This document shows positions 28,085 to 36,740 of a stretch of DNA of 44,481 nt, piece after piece. The stretch is from the NCBI GenBank assembly GCA_025963775.1, contig JAOQAD010000006.1, positions 1 to 44,481 on the forward strand. The letters are read 5' to 3'. The first letter of the stretch is position 1, and the number at the start of each line of letters is the position of its first letter. This DNA is from Bacteroidota bacterium (GTDB lineage: Bacteria; Bacteroidota; Bacteroidia; 2-12-FULL-35-15). Both the position numbers and the translations under genes were made by a program. The notes below the pieces were generated by a model, which did no database searches, was not told the origin of the DNA, and saw only the letters and a list, made by a program, of their open reading frames with translations.

Positions 28085-28132
28085 CAAAGTGATGGATGAA
28101 CGAAAACAAGGAAGCAGGGCTCATTCTCAAAA

Positions 28133-28140
28133 TACATTTG
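28133..28140 (+). promoter_or_regulatory. -7 element for the 28167-28884 operon
   Basis: TACATTTG is a full TAnnTTTG match 26 bases before the ATG at 28167, giving a leader of about 20 bases. No TTG at -33 is seen, which fits an activator-dependent promoter but does not prove it. Confidence 0.55.
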
Positions 28141-28166
28141 CAAATGAAATTTAAAACAGTGAACAT

Positions 28167-28838
28167 ATGAAAACGAAAAGTACTGATCAGACAGTTCCGG
28201 GCATTAAAAAATTTATGGCCTTTATTTCAGCGCTGATGCTGGTTGCACCGGCGGTATCTCAAACCGTGTATGATGATTTTGAAGGAAACAAGCTGCTGCA
28301 TTACGGCGCCAAGAACGGCGTGATCGATACAACAGTGAAAAATCCGGCACCTAACGATATCAACAAATCGGAAAAATGTGCAATGTATGTGAGGAACCGC
28401 ACGCAGAAATTCGATAATATAAAAATGCCGCTGAACGGCAAGCTTGCTGATGTAAGCCCTTTCGCCACCTACCTGGGCATTCCGCCGAAGATCAAAATGA
28501 AAGTGTACACTACTGCACCTGTAGGCACGCTGATAGAGATCCTGTTAGGCGATAAATCAAAGAACAATGCATATCCCGGCGGCACCAACAGCCAGTACCA
28601 GGCGCATACAACTGTAAGCGGGGCATGGGAAGAGCTGGAATTCAAATTCGCGCAGATCCCTGAAGGCAGCGAAACGCCTACAGATGGAGTGAACCAGGTA
28701 ACCTTATTGTTCAACCCGAATTCGGCAAGCTCCGACACGTATTATTTTGACGACATCACCGGCCCTGCCGTTGTTTCTGACAAGCAGCAACAGGCACCAC
28801 CTGAGAAGCCGCAGGATAAGAACAAAAAGAATAAATAA
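28167..28838 (+). CDS. Secreted jelly-roll-like protein, paralogue of the 41095 gene
   Basis: The 223-residue protein has a signal region (residues about 16-35, ending in VSQ). Its mature part starts YDDFEGNKLLHYG and continues with VYTTAPVGTLIEILLG and TYYFDDITGPAV. These pieces align through the whole domain with the minus-strand gene 41095-41958 (NDFEGAKVSYFG, YSTAPVGTQIQLQLG, IYFDDLTGPAI). The pattern resembles carbohydrate-binding beta-sandwich domains that end in YFDDI. Unlike its paralogue it lacks a T9SS sorting domain and ends in a Pro/Gln/Lys-rich tail. It precedes the GH15 gene by 45 bases and is probably co-transcribed. A glycan-binding role is inference. Confidence 0.8.
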   Translation: MKTKSTDQTVPGIKKFMAFISALMLVAPAVSQTVYDDFEGNKLLHYGAKNGVIDTTVKNPAPNDINKSEKCAMYVRNRTQKFDNIKMPLNGKLADVSPFATYLGIPPKIKMKVYTTAPVGTLIEILLGDKSKNNAYPGGTNSQYQAHTTVSGAWEELEFKFAQIPEGSETPTDGVNQVTLLFNPNSASSDTYYFDDITGPAVVSDKQQQAPPEKPQDKNKKNK

Positions 28839-28883
28839 AAAACTACAGCACGAACATATTCCAAACAAAAAAAGAAAATCCTA

Positions 28884-31373
28884 ATGAAGAGAAATGAAAA
28901 GCATGCATTTGGCTGGCCCGGAATTGAGGCACGTTGGACCTCAAGCGCAAAAAGCGGTGTAGGAACCTCACTTAATGCAAGAAGCAAAGTATGGTATTCC
29001 ATCAATCACGGAATATTGAATGAGATTTATTATCCACAGGTTGACCAGGCCTGTACAAGAGACCTGAGCATGATCGTAACAGATGGCAATGATTTCTTTT
29101 CAGAGGAAAAGAGGCATACTTCACATGCGATCAAGCACATTGCGAAAGGTGTTCCCGGCTATCACATCACCAACAGCTGCAACCTGCATTCATACAGGAT
29201 CGAGAAAGAGATCATTTCTGACCCTTCCCGCGACACTGTACTTCAAAGGATCCAGTTTTTCCCAACCAATAAAAAAAGAAAAGACTTTAAATTATTCATG
29301 ATCCTTGCCCCTCACCTGGGGAACAACGGAAACGCAAACACGGCATGGGTGGGAGATTACAAAGGCTTACCAATGCTGTTCGCACAACGTGGCGAAACTT
29401 CGCTGGCGCTTGCTTGCTCCATTCCATGGAAAAAATGTTCCGCCGGATTTGTAGGAACATCCGACGGATGGCAGGACCTGAACAAACATAAAGATATGAT
29501 GTGGGAGTTTGAAAGGGCTGAGAACGGGAATGTATCCTTAACCGGGGAGATCGACCTGGAAGAATGCAACGGGCAGCCTTTTGTGGTTGCGCTTGGCTTC
29601 GGAAGAAATGCCGAGGAAGCGGGACAACGTGCAAGGGCGAGCATTCTTGAAAGCTTTGAATTCTCAAAACAAAAGTTCATTTCCGAATGGCAGAAATGGC
29701 ATAAGAAATTATATCCTATCGAAAGCGGGAAAGACAGTGTTGACCCGAAATATTTTCACATCAGCGCATCGATGCTGCGCACGCATGAATCGAAGCGCCA
29801 CCCGGGCGGACTGATCGCAAGCCTTTCCATTCCATGGGGATACAACCGCGGAGATGAAGACCTCGGCGGATATCACCTCGTATGGCCGCGCGACATGGTG
29901 CAGACTGCCGGAGGCTTATTAGCGGCACAGGCATTTGATGATGCAAGAAGAGTGCTGAACTACCTGATGGTAACACAGGAAGAGGACGGCCATTGGACAC
30001 AAAACATGTGGCTTGACGGATCGCCTTATTGGAAAGGCATCCAGATGGACCAGTCCGCACTGCCGATCATGCTGGTGGACCTTGTGAAACGTGAAGTGGG
30101 ATTGTCGGAAGATGAGATCAAACACTTCTGGCCGATGATCCGAAAAGCTGCGAGCTTCCTTGTTCAACACGGACCGGTGACGCACCAGGACCGCTGGGAG
30201 GAAAATGCAGGCTATTCCACATTCACGCTTGCAGTGGAGATCTCCGCATTGCTGATCGCTGCCGATTATGCAGAGATGAACAATGAGCCGCTGGTGGCAA
30301 AATATTTAAAGCAGACTGCAGATTCATGGAACTCGAACATCGAACGATGGACGTATGTAACCGGCTCCGACCTTTCCAGGTTTGTAGGTGTTGAAGGCTA
30401 TTACGTGAGGATCAACTCGAAGGAATCATATGACTCGGACAATTCAGGGAATGACCTGCTGACCATTTCAAACCGTCCGCAAGGTGAGAACATCTGCCCG
30501 GCAAATGAGATGGTGAGCCCGGATGCATTGTCGCTGGTACGCTTCGGCTTGCGTGCGGCAAACGACCCGAGGATCCTGAACACGATCAAAGTAATTGATG
30601 CTACCTTAAAATATGAGAACCCGCTGGGGCCGGTATGGTACCGCTATAACCGCGACGGATACGGCGAGCATGCCGATGGAAAAGCATTTGACGGAACCGG
30701 TATCGGCCGCCCATGGCCTTTACTGACCGGCGAGCGTGCACATTACGAAATTGCTGCAGGAAATTACACGCTGGCAAAAAAGCTCTTGCGTACGATGGAA
30801 AATTACGCGAATGAAACCGGCATGTTCCCTGAACAGATCTGGGATTCGGAAGATATTCCTGAGTATGAACTGTACACAGGAAAAGCAACAGGAGGCGCAA
30901 TGCCTTTGGTTTGGGCACATTCGGAGTACATCAAGCTTTGCCGCTCCTTAAAAACAAAACAGATTTTCGACATGCCGCTGCAAACGCACCAGCGTTACGT
31001 GGTGGAAAAAAAGGAATCAGATATTTTCATCTGGAACTTTAAAACACAATGCAAAACAATGCCGAAAGGAAGGATCCTGCGCATTGAATGCCTGACAGCT
31101 GCGATTGTAAAATGGAGCACGGATGACTGGGCAACAAGCCATGAGGTAAGGACACTCGATTCCTGCCTGGGCAATCACTTTGCCGACATTCCAAGCACAA
31201 AAATGGATCATGGCCAATCGCTTTCCTTTACCTTTTTCTGGATCGATTCGGGCAATCATGAGGATAAAAACTACTCGATCGCTATTGAACCGGACGCGCA
31301 GATGAAAGCAAAAAAGGATGAGGTAAAACTGACCCAGGAACGCGACAGGATCAAAGTTTTTCTTCCGTCATAA
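28884..31373 (+). CDS. GH15 glucoamylase/glucodextranase-like enzyme
   Basis: The 829-residue protein has the N-terminal beta-sandwich domain of prokaryotic GH15 enzymes (about 10-260, with NEIYYPQVDQACTRD). The (alpha/alpha)6 catalytic barrel follows, with GYHLVWPRDMVQTAGG and MWLDGSPYWKG. The probable general acid is Glu439 in RWEENAGYST and the base is Glu650 in MFPEQIWD. A C-terminal beta domain ends the protein. The family releases glucose from the non-reducing ends of alpha-glucans. No signal peptide is visible, so the enzyme is probably cytoplasmic and may act on glycogen or imported maltodextrin. It follows the jelly-roll gene in a short operon. The exact linkage specificity is unknown. 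Confidence 0.92.
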   Translation: MKRNEKHAFGWPGIEARWTSSAKSGVGTSLNARSKVWYSINHGILNEIYYPQVDQACTRDLSMIVTDGNDFFSEEKRHTSHAIKHIAKGVPGYHITNSCNLHSYRIEKEIISDPSRDTVLQRIQFFPTNKKRKDFKLFMILAPHLGNNGNANTAWVGDYKGLPMLFAQRGETSLALACSIPWKKCSAGFVGTSDGWQDLNKHKDMMWEFERAENGNVSLTGEIDLEECNGQPFVVALGFGRNAEEAGQRARASILESFEFSKQKFISEWQKWHKKLYPIESGKDSVDPKYFHISASMLRTHESKRHPGGLIASLSIPWGYNRGDEDLGGYHLVWPRDMVQTAGGLLAAQAFDDARRVLNYLMVTQEEDGHWTQNMWLDGSPYWKGIQMDQSALPIMLVDLVKREVGLSEDEIKHFWPMIRKAASFLVQHGPVTHQDRWEENAGYSTFTLAVEISALLIAADYAEMNNEPLVAKYLKQTADSWNSNIERWTYVTGSDLSRFVGVEGYYVRINSKESYDSDNSGNDLLTISNRPQGENICPANEMVSPDALSLVRFGLRAANDPRILNTIKVIDATLKYENPLGPVWYRYNRDGYGEHADGKAFDGTGIGRPWPLLTGERAHYEIAAGNYTLAKKLLRTMENYANETGMFPEQIWDSEDIPEYELYTGKATGGAMPLVWAHSEYIKLCRSLKTKQIFDMPLQTHQRYVVEKKESDIFIWNFKTQCKTMPKGRILRIECLTAAIVKWSTDDWATSHEVRTLDSCLGNHFADIPSTKMDHGQSLSFTFFWIDSGNHEDKNYSIAIEPDAQMKAKKDEVKLTQERDRIKVFLPS

Positions 31374-31456
31374 TCAGCCGGACAACAGATTTACCTTTTG
31401 GGCGATTTAAAAGCTCCGGTAAACGAAAAACAGGGAATGACATTATAAATACGATC

Positions 31457-31464
31457 TAATTTTG
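31457..31464 (+). promoter_or_regulatory. -7 element for the receiver/TPR/GH26 operon
   Basis: TAATTTTG is a full TAnnTTTG match 22 bases before the first receiver gene. A TTG -33 element is not obvious. The 113-base gap after the GH15 stop shows no strong terminator, so some read-through from GH15 is possible. Confidence 0.45.
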
Positions 31465-31486
31465 AACTGATAATTGTTCTTGAGAA

Positions 31487-32020
31487 ATGATGAAACACTC
31501 CGCGGACACGCCCCTTATTTTAGTTGATGATGACAAGATGTTCATTACATCCTTATCGCACCAGCTGAAGGGTATTTTCAAACCGGAAAGAAGCATTCAG
31601 GCCTTTTATACAGGAGAGGAATTCCTGAAGCACCTGAAGCATGAGCCCTGCGTGATCATCCTTGATTACTACCTGAACAGCAGTTACAAGGATGCGATGA
31701 ACGGGCTGGAGGTGCTGAAGAAGATCATGAAGGCAAGCCCTGAAACAAAGGTGATCATTCTTTCTTCCCAGGATAAAATGGAGGTTGCAGTGGATACGAT
31801 CAAGCACGGGGCCTATGATTACATTGTTAAAAACGACAATGTATTTCTCCGGACGCGGCTTTCGATTATCAATGCGGTGGATGCGATCACTGTTTCAAAA
31901 GAGTTAAAGAGCTTTAAATCATTAGTGAGGACAGTTGTTGTACTGATCCTGTTAATAATAACCGGCTGCATTTTATTACAACATTATTATCCCGGCATTT
32001 CGGGAAGCGGTTTAAAATAA
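31487..32020 (+). CDS. Tail-anchored response-regulator receiver protein 1
   Basis: The 177-residue protein is a receiver (REC) domain with no DNA-binding or enzymatic output. The acidic triad DDD (residues 14-16), phospho-acceptor Asp60 in VIILDYYLNS, the Ser of VIILSSQDK and Lys115 in DYIVKND are all present, so phosphorylation should be possible. Residues about 149-164 (TVVVLILLIITGCILL) form a single C-terminal membrane helix, leaving a tail of about 12 residues outside. This places the REC domain at the inner face of the membrane. It is the first gene of a five-gene operon. No sensor kinase lies in the window. Membrane-anchored stand-alone receivers are unusual. Confidence 0.9.
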   Translation: MMKHSADTPLILVDDDKMFITSLSHQLKGIFKPERSIQAFYTGEEFLKHLKHEPCVIILDYYLNSSYKDAMNGLEVLKKIMKASPETKVIILSSQDKMEVAVDTIKHGAYDYIVKNDNVFLRTRLSIINAVDAITVSKELKSFKSLVRTVVVLILLIITGCILLQHYYPGISGSGLK

Positions 32021-32022
32021 AA

Positions 32023-32027
32023 AGGAG
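32023..32027 (+). promoter_or_regulatory. Strong Shine-Dalgarno before receiver gene 2
   Basis: AGGAG in AAAAAGGAGAAA lies nine bases before the ATG at 32037, right after the stop of receiver 1. Classical Shine-Dalgarno sequences are rare in this phylum and in this window. Confidence 0.6.
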
Positions 32028-32036
32028 AAACCACGC

Positions 32037-32579
32037 ATGATTGCAAAACGACCTAAACATATTTTTATAGTAGAAGACAACGAGATTTATTCCATGATGC
32101 TGGATTACATCCTTTCAAAGGACAGCATCTACCAGTTCGTTAGCTTTAAATCGGGAGAGGAATGTATTGAGAACCTTTATCTCAATCCCGATGTAATTAT
32201 CCTTGACTACGGCCTTCCCGGCATGAACGGGTATGAAACGCTGCTGGAGATCAAAAAGAAAAACCCGAAGATCCATGTTGTAATGCTCAGCAATAACGAC
32301 GACAGGAAGCTGATGAAAAAGCTGCTGATGTCGGGAGCAGACGACTATGTGCTGAAACAGGGCCATGGCGAGAACCAGATCATTGAAAAGATCGAGGATA
32401 TTTTAAGCCGTGATGAAGAACAAGCCCAGAATATCATCTTAAAAAAGAAACCGCTTGCTAAAACAATGTACTTCGTGCTGATCGCCACATTGCTTGCTCT
32501 CGGAATATTCATCACCCAGATCGCAAAGAATAAATCGCGCGACAAAATCGATCATACACTGATCTACGAGCGGCCTTAG
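32037..32579 (+). CDS. Tail-anchored response-regulator receiver protein 2
   Basis: The 180-residue protein has the same design as its neighbour: an N-terminal REC domain followed by one C-terminal helix (about 142-161, FVLIATLLALGIFI). Receiver residues are intact: EDNE acidic cluster, phospho-acceptor Asp57 in VIILDYGLPG, the Ser of VVMLSNND and Lys107 in DDYVLKQG. The short external tail is rich in charged residues (KNKSRDKIDH). Sequence similarity with receiver 1 is moderate, so this is not a recent duplication. The gap to receiver 1 is 16 bases. A role as a phosphate relay or regulated membrane scaffold is inference. Confidence 0.9.
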   Translation: MIAKRPKHIFIVEDNEIYSMMLDYILSKDSIYQFVSFKSGEECIENLYLNPDVIILDYGLPGMNGYETLLEIKKKNPKIHVVMLSNNDDRKLMKKLLMSGADDYVLKQGHGENQIIEKIEDILSRDEEQAQNIILKKKPLAKTMYFVLIATLLALGIFITQIAKNKSRDKIDHTLIYERP

Positions 32580-32582
32580 AAA

Positions 32583-32587
32583 AGGAG
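32583..32587 (+). promoter_or_regulatory. Strong Shine-Dalgarno before the TPR gene
   Basis: AGGAG in AAAAGGAGAACC lies nine bases before the ATG at 32597. Its sequence and spacing copy the site before receiver gene 2. Confidence 0.6.
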
Positions 32588-32596
32588 AACCCTGTT

Positions 32597-33808
32597 ATGA
32601 AAACACTATTTATTATTCTGCCTGTATTGTATATCGCTACAGCATCGGCCAAAGAAAATAAGACCGCGGTAAGACTGCTATCCGCTGAAAAAAATATTGT
32701 TTTAACAGATCTCAGCAGCCCCGCGCTTATTGTAAACGAGCCTGATTCGGCAAAGGCATACATTGCCAAAGGCCTGAGCAAGACCGAAGCGAAGGAGTAC
32801 GGACAAGCGGTACAGCTGTTCACGAAGGCGATCGAATTCGACCCTACGATCGGGGCGGCTTATATCAACAGGGCATTTGCAAAGCAACAGCTGATGGATT
32901 ACAAAAGCGCGCTTGCAGATTATTCTGCGGCGCTGAAATTAAACCTTAGCTGGGAAGAGTCGTACGAAGTGCATTTCAACAAAGGCATTACACTGGCTGC
33001 GCTGCGCAACCTGCGTGATGCCATGTCGGATTTCAATTATGCGATCAAGCTGAACCCCGATTATGCGGATGCCTATTATAACAGGAGTGTGCTGAAAGGC
33101 AGGATCGGCGATTACCCGGGCGAGCTGGATGATATCAATAAAGTGATCGCACTGAAGCCTTCGGATGATAATGCCTACAACAGCCGCGGGATCGTGAAAT
33201 CCATGATGGGCGATTATGACGGCGCTGTAAAGGATTACGCGAAGTCGATCGACCTGAACAAAAAGAATTCAAACGCATTTTTCAACCGGGCGATCATCCT
33301 TTATGAGATGGGCAAATACCTGGAAGCGCTCAACGACCTGAACATGGCCATCCAGCTGAACCCGGATGCAGAAAGCTTCAACCGCAGGGCCAACACAAAA
33401 TGCAGGCTGAAGGATTTCAGGGGCGCATTCGAAGATTATAACAATTCGATAAAGGCCGATACGAATAATTATGTGGCGTACCTCAACCGTGGTTACCTGA
33501 AATATGACCTGAAGGATTATAAATCGTCCATCGAAGATTACAACATGGCGATCAAAATAAAACCTGATTATGCCCTTGCCTATTACAACCGCGGGCAGGC
33601 AAAAGGAAAGATGAACGACCTGAAAGGTGAAATTGAAGATTATACAAAAGCAATCGAATACAAGCCCGATTATGAGAACGCATACATTGAAAGAGGCATG
33701 GCAAAATACGAGACCGGCGACAAAAGCGGCGGCTGCAATGACCTGAACCAGGCGGTAAAGCTTGGAAGCGATGAGGCTTACAACAGCCTGCTTGAGTATT
33801 GTAAATAA
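32597..33808 (+). CDS. Exported TPR-repeat protein
   Basis: The 403-residue protein has a signal peptide (MKTLFIILPVLYIATASA) and then about ten tetratricopeptide repeats spanning residues 50-400. Examples are AAYINRAFAKQQLMDYKSAL, AYYNRSVLKGRIGDY and AYYNRGQAKGKMNDL, each ending in a (A/S)I.(L/I)(K/N)P-type turn. TPR arrays bind partner proteins and act as periplasmic scaffolds in several exopolysaccharide export machines. Here it sits 17 bases after receiver 2 and just before a barrel protein, which makes a scaffold between the inner-membrane receivers and the outer membrane plausible (inference). Confidence 0.9.
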   Translation: MKTLFIILPVLYIATASAKENKTAVRLLSAEKNIVLTDLSSPALIVNEPDSAKAYIAKGLSKTEAKEYGQAVQLFTKAIEFDPTIGAAYINRAFAKQQLMDYKSALADYSAALKLNLSWEESYEVHFNKGITLAALRNLRDAMSDFNYAIKLNPDYADAYYNRSVLKGRIGDYPGELDDINKVIALKPSDDNAYNSRGIVKSMMGDYDGAVKDYAKSIDLNKKNSNAFFNRAIILYEMGKYLEALNDLNMAIQLNPDAESFNRRANTKCRLKDFRGAFEDYNNSIKADTNNYVAYLNRGYLKYDLKDYKSSIEDYNMAIKIKPDYALAYYNRGQAKGKMNDLKGEIEDYTKAIEYKPDYENAYIERGMAKYETGDKSGGCNDLNQAVKLGSDEAYNSLLEYCK

Positions 33809-33836
33809 TCCTCCAATAAAAAATGCATCAAACACT

Positions 33837-34775
33837 ATGAGTAAAAAATATCCTGCCCTTAAAGCCTTCTTCACCATCCTCTCATTCATCTCTTATGTAC
33901 ACACATCAACAGCACAAATTGAAGTAGAGGAAGAACCGAAACGCCTTTATTACGAACGGTTAAGAAGAGTTGATAATTTCTGGGACATGAAGGATATGCG
34001 GGATGTAACGCACAAGAACCGCCTGCTCATGGGCAGGAACCGCATCTCGGGAAACATCACCTACAATACACAACGGATTGTGCTGGATGACGGAAAAGAG
34101 CTGCACAATGAAATGCGCAGCGCCATCGGCTTTTTCACACGCATCCGTTTTTTTGAACAGTTCAGCTTCAACACTACCTTTTATTATGATTTCAACCCGA
34201 AGGCTGCTGCTTTCTGGACCTCCAACTACACCTACTCCATTGCCCGTTACAACTGGAAGCCTTACCGCTTCAACTATGGCTATGAGAATTACCTGAACAA
34301 CCGCTACAAAGACAATATCAAACAGGTTGGTGAAAAATTCCTGCAGGGATATTATTTCCTTTCCTTCGGGCATCCGCTGTTCGACACCATGCCGAAATTC
34401 CTTCGCTTCGATGAGAGCTCCACTTTCAAAATGACCTATTTCGTACGGTATTCGATCAAATACGTGGATAAGTTCAACGAGATCCACGGCGGCGTTGCTG
34501 ACGGAAAAGTGATCCTCGGAGTGGGAACACGCTATACCATTGTTAAAAAGATCTACGTGGAAGGCGCATTGTATTACTATCCCGAAAAATACAAAAAGCA
34601 ACCCTGGGACCCTGATTACAGCTATGGCTTCGGCTACTTCGACTGGCGCTCGTTCCGCTTATCGTTCACTTACGGCAACTGGGCTGTGAACCGCTTCCCA
34701 TGGAGTAAAATGGAATACAAACGATACGGGTTCCTCGACGGGAATTTCAGGATAACAGCAAACTGGATATGGTAA
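33837..34775 (+). CDS. Probable outer-membrane beta-barrel protein
   Basis: The chosen ATG at 33837 yields 312 residues with a signal peptide (MSKKYPALKAFFTILSFISY, then cleavage near STAQ). A reading from 33762 would overlap the TPR gene and bury the signal. The mature part is rich in Tyr, Phe and Trp with alternating strand patterns (FNTTFYYDFNP, SYGFGYFDWRSFRLSFTYG). It ends in FRITANWIW, a C-terminal aromatic typical of outer-membrane barrels. No named family was recognised. The stop overlaps the GH26 start within ATGGTAA, so translation is coupled. Confidence 0.75.
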   Translation: MSKKYPALKAFFTILSFISYVHTSTAQIEVEEEPKRLYYERLRRVDNFWDMKDMRDVTHKNRLLMGRNRISGNITYNTQRIVLDDGKELHNEMRSAIGFFTRIRFFEQFSFNTTFYYDFNPKAAAFWTSNYTYSIARYNWKPYRFNYGYENYLNNRYKDNIKQVGEKFLQGYYFLSFGHPLFDTMPKFLRFDESSTFKMTYFVRYSIKYVDKFNEIHGGVADGKVILGVGTRYTIVKKIYVEGALYYYPEKYKKQPWDPDYSYGFGYFDWRSFRLSFTYGNWAVNRFPWSKMEYKRYGFLDGNFRITANWIW

Positions 34776-36424
34776 AAAAGAAAAACAAGCTGCACTGCAT
34801 CCTGACCTTTTCTTTTTTCCTGGTATGTTTTCAAAGCAGCGTCAACGCACAGTTAAAATTCATCATTGAAGATTTTGAAGGCATCGATTACGGCCCTTCC
34901 GACCTCAAGCCCAATGGCCTGTTCTGCTATGGCAATATCAAAATAAATGTGGATGGAACAATGGCTGTTCCGCAGGCTTACTCCGGCGAAAGATCGCTCA
35001 GGGTAAACAAGGACGGGCCACAGATCTTCGGCGGCTGGGGAAAAGGCATCAGCATGAACGTGGAGCTGGACGTAAGAACGGACTATCTTAATTTTTACAT
35101 GTATTCGGGAACAACGAATGGCATCAGCACTGTAAAAATTGAGCTGCAGGAAGATGACAGCGGAGATGGTGCCTACGACAAAAACCTGGATGATTCCTGG
35201 ATACTCACACAAAAGATCGATCCGAAAAATTCATGGCAGCTGATCTCGATCCCGCTCAGCAAATTCAAAGACAGTAATGAAGGCGGCGATGACGGATTCA
35301 ATGTCAGCTATAAGAACGGGAAATTATTATCACTCATTTTCAGCTTCGATGAAAACAAAACAGCTGTTAAGCCGGTTTGGTCTTTTGATTTCATCTGCCT
35401 TTCGCAGGGCGTTCTTCCAACAGGCCCTGCCCTGTTTTCACCACCGGCAGCGCAGCCTTCTGATTTCTGCAGCCTGGGTATGTGGTCGAAGGAAGGCAAT
35501 GCCGCCAACTTCACCGACATCGCGATCAATTTCGAAAACAGCTTTAAATACGGAACAGATAAAAAGCTGGGCGTGATCCATTTTTTTCAGCCTTTCGCTT
35601 TCGACGGCGGAAACACGCAAAACTCCTATCCTTCTATCGAGCGCATCAACAAAGTTATCAAAGAAGGATACATTCCGCTGATCACGCTGGAAGACCACTT
35701 TGTAAATTCAAAACCGAATGTAAAACAACCGAACCTGTACAGCATTATAGAAGGGCATTTTGATTCCTTTTTTAAGGATTGGGCAAAGGAGATCAAACAG
35801 GTGAACGGAACAGTGCTGCTGAGGATCCTGCATGAGTTCAACGGCGACTGGTATCCATGGTGCACGGTGAACAATGATAAGAACCCTGAGCTGGTGGTGA
35901 AGGCATTCAGGCACATCCACGATATTTTCAAAGCGGAGCAGGTAAACAATGTAAAGTTCATCTGGTGCCCCAACTCCATGTCACTCCCGCAGGAAAAATG
36001 GAATTTCATTATGGATGCCTATCCCGGCGATGAATACGTGGATTATGTGGCGCTGGATATTTACAATGGCGCAGGAAAAGGAATCCCGGTATGGCGCTCT
36101 TTCCGGAAAGAAGGCATAGAAAATTATTTTATCCTTAACCAGCGGCTGGCCCACAAGCCTTTGCTTATTTGCGAAACAGCCTCGAGGGAAAGAGAGCCTT
36201 ATGAACCAAAGACCGCGCAGGATAAAGCAGAATGGATCCGGCAAATGTCGCAGGCGCTGAGTTCCGATATGTCGAGAGTGAAGCTGCTGGTCTGGTTCAA
36301 CGAGAAAGGCACATTTAAAGTCACATCCAGCGAAGCCGCACAGCATTCATTCCTGAACAATGTATTGAAGAACGATTATTTCAGGGCAGGCTCAACGGAC
36401 CTCCAACGGATCGTTGGAAAATAA
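34769..36424 (+). CDS. GH26 beta-mannanase-like secreted enzyme with CBM
   Basis: The 551-residue protein has a signal peptide (MVKKKNKLHCILTFSFFLVC). An N-terminal beta-sandwich (about 30-215, starting FIIEDFEGIDYG and ending WSFDFICL) resembles CBM11/CIA30-type modules. The GH26 TIM barrel (about 235-540) has acid/base Glu356 in ILHEFNGDWYPW and nucleophile Glu469 in LLICETASRE, with WFNEKGTF near the end. GH26 enzymes cut beta-mannan or related beta-glycans. There is no T9SS sorting domain, so a periplasmic site is likely, as in polysaccharide-synthesis hydrolases. It is the last gene of the receiver operon and overlaps the barrel gene by seven bases. Confidence 0.9.
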   Translation: MVKKKNKLHCILTFSFFLVCFQSSVNAQLKFIIEDFEGIDYGPSDLKPNGLFCYGNIKINVDGTMAVPQAYSGERSLRVNKDGPQIFGGWGKGISMNVELDVRTDYLNFYMYSGTTNGISTVKIELQEDDSGDGAYDKNLDDSWILTQKIDPKNSWQLISIPLSKFKDSNEGGDDGFNVSYKNGKLLSLIFSFDENKTAVKPVWSFDFICLSQGVLPTGPALFSPPAAQPSDFCSLGMWSKEGNAANFTDIAINFENSFKYGTDKKLGVIHFFQPFAFDGGNTQNSYPSIERINKVIKEGYIPLITLEDHFVNSKPNVKQPNLYSIIEGHFDSFFKDWAKEIKQVNGTVLLRILHEFNGDWYPWCTVNNDKNPELVVKAFRHIHDIFKAEQVNNVKFIWCPNSMSLPQEKWNFIMDAYPGDEYVDYVALDIYNGAGKGIPVWRSFRKEGIENYFILNQRLAHKPLLICETASREREPYEPKTAQDKAEWIRQMSQALSSDMSRVKLLVWFNEKGTFKVTSSEAAQHSFLNNVLKNDYFRAGSTDLQRIVGK

Positions 36425-36444
36425 AAGATACCGGCATAAAAGAG

Positions 36445-36480
36445 AAACCCCTGCGATTGATAATTGCGGGGTTTGTTTTT
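36445..36480 (+). terminator. Terminator of the GH26 operon
   Basis: Stem AAACCCCTGC/GCGGGGTTT (one bulged T) is followed by GTTTTTTA. It starts about 20 bases after the GH26 stop. Confidence 0.8.
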
Positions 36481-36506
36481 TATAGATGCTTGTATTTAAA
36501 TCTTTA

Positions 36507-36705
36507 CACACCCCTTTCCCCTCTCAAGAAGGGGAATTCATACTGCTCACATCGAAATTATACTTTTCACTCGTGATAATAAATTAACTCTAACAGGATT
36601 CGCAACGCTCACCTGGAAATTATAATCTTTACTCTTAATAATAAATCAATCTAATAAGTTAAATTGGACTGGATCAATTCCCTCTTGAGAGGGGCAAGGG
36701 GTGTG
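36507..36705. mobile_element. MITE-like element with ~30-bp terminal inverted repeats
   Basis: The left end 36507-36538 (CACACCCCTTTCCCCTCTCA...) and right end 36676-36705 (...TGAGAGGGGCAAGGGGTGTG) are inverted copies with one mismatch and a two-base indel. The 199-base element has no ORF. Inside are two direct repeats of about 54 bases (36545-36600 and 36607-36660), both starting GCTCAC and sharing GAAATTATA and TAATAAAT blocks. No clear target-site duplication is seen. It may be a non-autonomous transposon relic or a structured dispersed repeat. It lies between the GH26 terminator and the CotH terminator. Confidence 0.65.
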
Positions 36706-36740
36706 TTCTCCAAACAGATATACTTCGCTGCACCAAGCAC

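Noticed and set aside
33269..33889. 206-codon minus-strand hydrophobic ORF
   Set aside because: Complement of the TPR repeats, whose codon pattern gives a false repetitive hydrophobic reading.
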